Assembly (NCBI RefSeq): GCF_022179285.1
Contig: NZ_BPQO01000016.1
Coordinates: forward strand, 81,937-145,936
Reading direction: 5' to 3'
DNA from: Methylobacterium hispanicum
Lineage (GTDB): Bacteria; Pseudomonadota; Alphaproteobacteria; Rhizobiales; Beijerinckiaceae
Length of the DNA: 64,000 bases
Shown: positions 62,600-64,000 of the stretch, one piece after another
Position numbering within the stretch: the stretch's first letter is position 1
Layout of the letters: each line of letters begins with the position of its first letter
Position numbers and translations under genes: made by a program
Notes under the pieces: generated by a model
Told to the model about the DNA's origin: nothing
The model's database searches: none
What the model saw: only the letters and a program-made list of their open reading frames with translations

Positions 62600-62789
62600 G
62601 GCGTCCTCCTCCGGCTGCGGGCGCGGTCTCCCGGACCTCGCCCGCGGTGCGGCTCATCCCGGGGGAAGCCGCCGCAGGCGTCGGAGTTCCTATCCAAGGG
62701 GCGATAGGCGCCGCCGGATCACGGAACGCAAAGTCAATCGAATCGAAGCGGGCAGGAAGCCGCTGGAGCCTGCTGCGTTCTCACGGAAA

Positions 62790-63051
62790 CGACAGCGGGC
62801 TCTCGGCTATCGTGTTCGCACGATGGTTTCGGGAAACCGGATTCCACGGTCCCGCATCAAGCTCCAAGGCCGCGCTGAAAACGTTACCATGCGGTCAGGA
62901 CATGCCCGACCTCGTGCCGATGCGATGGTGCGGCGCGGGAGCCTGTGGCACAAGGATATCGCGCAGCCGCGATGGCGTCGCGGTCGCGCAGCCCTCTTTT
63001 GGGCGTTTCCTCCCTAGACTTCGGGCCGCTCCTTCGGGAGTGGCCTTTTTT
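62790..63051 (+). ncRNA. Candidate small non-coding RNA with intrinsic terminator
   Basis: The only strong, well-formed plus-strand terminator without a gene upstream lies at 63024-63051. Upstream are several stable hairpins, for example GCCC-TCTTTT-GGGC at about 62990-63003. No protein frame fits. The 5' end is a guess: no promoter was identified, and 62790 is only a rough limit. It could instead be the 3' end of a longer leader or a relic. Confidence 0.35.
63024..63051 (+). terminator. Rho-independent terminator with no gene upstream
   Basis: Stem GGCCGCTCC/GGAGTGGCC (9 bp, one G-T pair) around a TTCG tetraloop, followed by six T. This is the most textbook terminator of the window along with the one after ftsH. 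Confidence 0.85.
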
Positions 63052-63222
63052 ATGGCCCGTCGTCCGTGGCAGCTTGTAGTCTCCGCCGCCCGGATCCGGC
63101 AAGCCGTATGATGCGCCCCGCCTGTATCGACGGCAATGTTCCGCGGTCAGTCCCTCGGCGGACTTCCAGGGACGGCCTGTCCCGGAGCAGGCATCGTTAC
63201 GCGGCCGGGCGTCTCCGATCCC

Positions 63223-63474
63223 CTACGCCTGCTCGGCGATGATCGCCGCGACGAAGGCGAGGATGCGCTGCGCGTCGTCCGGCTCGTGCACCTTCGCCCA
63301 CAATCGCAGCAGCTCGGCGGTCTCCCGGAGTCGCGGCTCGACGGCGAGACCGCTCGTGAAGATCGTCGCGGGATAGCCCAGAGCAGCGGCGATCCGCTCC
63401 AGCGGCGTGCCGGCCGCATCCATCTCGCTCGCCTCGTCCGCGCGGCCCGGCCGGCGCCCGTTCTCTCCAGACAT
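63223..63474 (-). CDS. Small hypothetical protein
   Basis: An 83-residue soluble protein. The C-terminal half reads L-R-E-T-A-E-L-L-R-L-W-A-K-V-H-E-P-D-D-A-Q-R-I-L-A-F-V with a helical pattern resembling small Hyphomicrobiales proteins of unknown function, sometimes found at the ends of HTH regulators. The N-terminus is polar. It starts at an ATG without a strong ribosome site. No function assigned. Confidence 0.6.
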   Translation of the reverse strand: MSGENGRRPGRADEASEMDAAGTPLERIAAALGYPATIFTSGLAVEPRLRETAELLRLWAKVHEPDDAQRILAFVAAIIAEQA

Positions 63475-63580
63475 GCGAGCACCCTAGCGCGATCGCTGCC
63501 GCATCGAGAAATCGATTGCGCGCAATGCAGATCTGCGAATGCGCGCGGGATCGCGGGCGAACGCTCCGTTCGACGCGAAA

Positions 63581-63604
63581 GCCCCGGGAGTTTCCTCCCG
63601 GGGC
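63581..63604 (-). terminator. GC hairpin downstream of the porin gene
   Basis: Perfect 10-bp stem GCCCCGGGAG/CTCCCGGGGC with a TTTC loop. On the minus strand it is followed by TTTCGC, so it may terminate the porin transcript after the family A repeat. Confidence 0.55.
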
Positions 63605-63661
63605 TCTCAGGGACCTGGCGACCAGTCGATCGGGCTGGGGACGCCGGACCTGTCCGTGCGG

Positions 63662-63749
63662 TCTCAGAGCACCTCACGCGACTCCCGATCACCGGGAGTC
63701 CTCCCTCTGCGCGCGGTGGCGCAGGGGGAGTTCTGCGAGAGGCTCTTAG
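63662..63749 (-). repeat. Dispersed cloverleaf-like repeat, family A, copy 2 (at porin stop)
   Basis: An inverted copy of 5562-5648. The arms AGAGCCTCTC and GTGAGGTGCTCT, the CCCTGC/GCAGAGGG hairpin and the CTCCCGGTGATCGGGAG hairpin are all kept, while loop bases differ. Its first bases are the TAA stop of the porin gene at 63746-63748. Confidence 0.8.
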
Positions 63750-64000
63750 TACGAGCCGAACTTGTAGTTGACGCCGGCGCGGACGACGGCGAACTCGGTG
63801 TCGCGGCGGCTGTTGGTGACGCCGGAGACGAGGGCGACGCCCGGGGAGCCGATGCCGACGAGGCCGCCGGCCGGGGTGGTGGCGAAGATGCCGTTGTTGC
63901 GGTTGCCCTGGTCGAGGTTCACGTAGAGACCTTCCACCTTCAGCGTCACGGCCGAGGAGCGGAAGAAGTTCAGGAACGAGTCGGTGGGCAGGGCGTACTC
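63746..64000 (-). CDS. Outer-membrane beta-barrel porin family protein, 3' part
   Basis: The last 84 codons of a gene that enters from beyond the right edge. Alternating hydrophobic and polar residues (V-E-G-L-Y-V-N-L-D, T-E-F-A-V-V-R-A-G-V-N-Y-K-F) and a terminal aromatic region (K-F-G-S-Y) are typical of OmpA/Omp25-like outer-membrane barrels. The N-terminus and any signal are outside the window. Transcription is leftward, ending in the family A repeat and a GC hairpin. The identity is limited by the missing part. Confidence 0.75.
   Translation of the reverse strand, partial: EYALPTDSFLNFFRSSAVTLKVEGLYVNLDQGNRNNGIFATTPAGGLVGIGSPGVALVSGVTNSRRDTEFAVVRAGVNYKFGSY

Larger units (their letters stand above)
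62600..63222. other. Gene-poor region of about 620 bases
   Basis: Long frames on the plus strand (for example 62574-63017 and 62647-63111) give Arg/Ser-rich, non-protein-like sequence without a ribosome site. The region ends in a classic terminator (63024-63051) with no annotated gene upstream, which prompts the sRNA candidate listed separately. Otherwise I see no regulatory element that I can name. Confidence 0.55.

Noticed and set aside
62574..63111. Two plus-strand frames of about 150 codons
   Set aside because: Arg/Ser-rich sequences with no ribosome site, no domain and mutually overlapping frames.

Overview
This is a GC-rich (roughly 70%) alphaproteobacterial chromosomal segment. Its gene content points to Hyphomicrobiales, most likely Methylobacterium or a close relative. 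The markers are a GcrA cell-cycle regulator, a Ros/MucR regulator, a DUF1476 ATPase-inhibitor-type protein, a Kdo hydroxylase, a DUF6460 protein, a ROSE-type heat-shock leader and the order pal-cpoB-tilS-ftsH-glmM. The genus is an inference, because no rRNA or marker search was possible. I see no rRNA, tRNA, CRISPR array, insertion sequence or prophage. The window is mostly ordinary core genome with small accessory genes and many structured intergenic repeats.

Layout. 1-4.5 kb: the N-terminal part of a giant membrane-anchored repeat protein (minus strand). 4.7-7.5 kb: an orphan HPt protein, an adrenodoxin-type ferredoxin, a CoxE-like VWA protein and a small unknown protein. 7.5-11.5 kb: a KefB-type antiporter divergent from a two-gene unknown membrane operon. 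11.7-16.3 kb: a 45-residue membrane peptide, a MoxR ATPase, an aldo/keto reductase, SixA, a lysophospholipase-like hydrolase and an Hsp20 gene with a heat-shock promoter and RNA thermometer. 16.3-25.7 kb: a secreted protein, an HTH protein, Kdo hydroxylase, a monooxygenase-fold protein, hemC, a DUF6460 protein, an esterase, an Lhr-like helicase with pdeM, a phosphatase and a glyoxalase. 25.9-28.6 kb: divergent GSCFA and WcbI-like genes, then a single-domain response regulator. 28.9-35.1 kb: the envelope and housekeeping block pal-cpoB-tilS-ftsH-glmM. 35.2-39.7 kb: two TPM-domain proteins with LemA, and an orphan molybdopterin dehydrogenase large subunit. 39.9-47.5 kb: gcrA, a lipoprotein, a PRC-barrel protein, an MFS transporter, an ABC exporter, a response regulator, a glutamine amidotransferase and a small membrane protein. 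47.5-53.5 kb: a hybrid histidine kinase apparently co-transcribed with an SNF2-type helicase, a metallophosphoesterase and a Crp/Fnr regulator. 53.5-57.4 kb: a frameshifted nnrD, a small membrane protein, DUF1476, an amidase, a DjlA-like protein and a glycine-zipper lipoprotein. 57.7-64 kb: UreE without neighbouring urease genes, SelO, small proteins, MucR, a PAS protein, a DUF892 protein, a possible sRNA and the end of a porin.

How it works together. Envelope functions dominate: Pal/CpoB, FtsH quality control, GlmM for UDP-GlcNAc, Kdo modification, an amidase and a porin. A second theme is signalling (hybrid kinase, lone HPt, lone REC and PAS proteins), with candidate CtrA boxes close to three genes in a window that also encodes GcrA. 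A third is stress control: RpoH-like promoters precede ftsH and hsp20, and hsp20 also has a ROSE thermometer. Many convergent gene junctions hold strong hairpins, and two dispersed repeat families begin exactly at stop codons.

The most notable observations are the two stop-codon-anchored structured repeat families, the kinase-helicase operon, the helicase gene with no canonical start codon plus a palindromic repeat captured in its reading frame, and an orphan terminator that suggests an sRNA near 63 kb.
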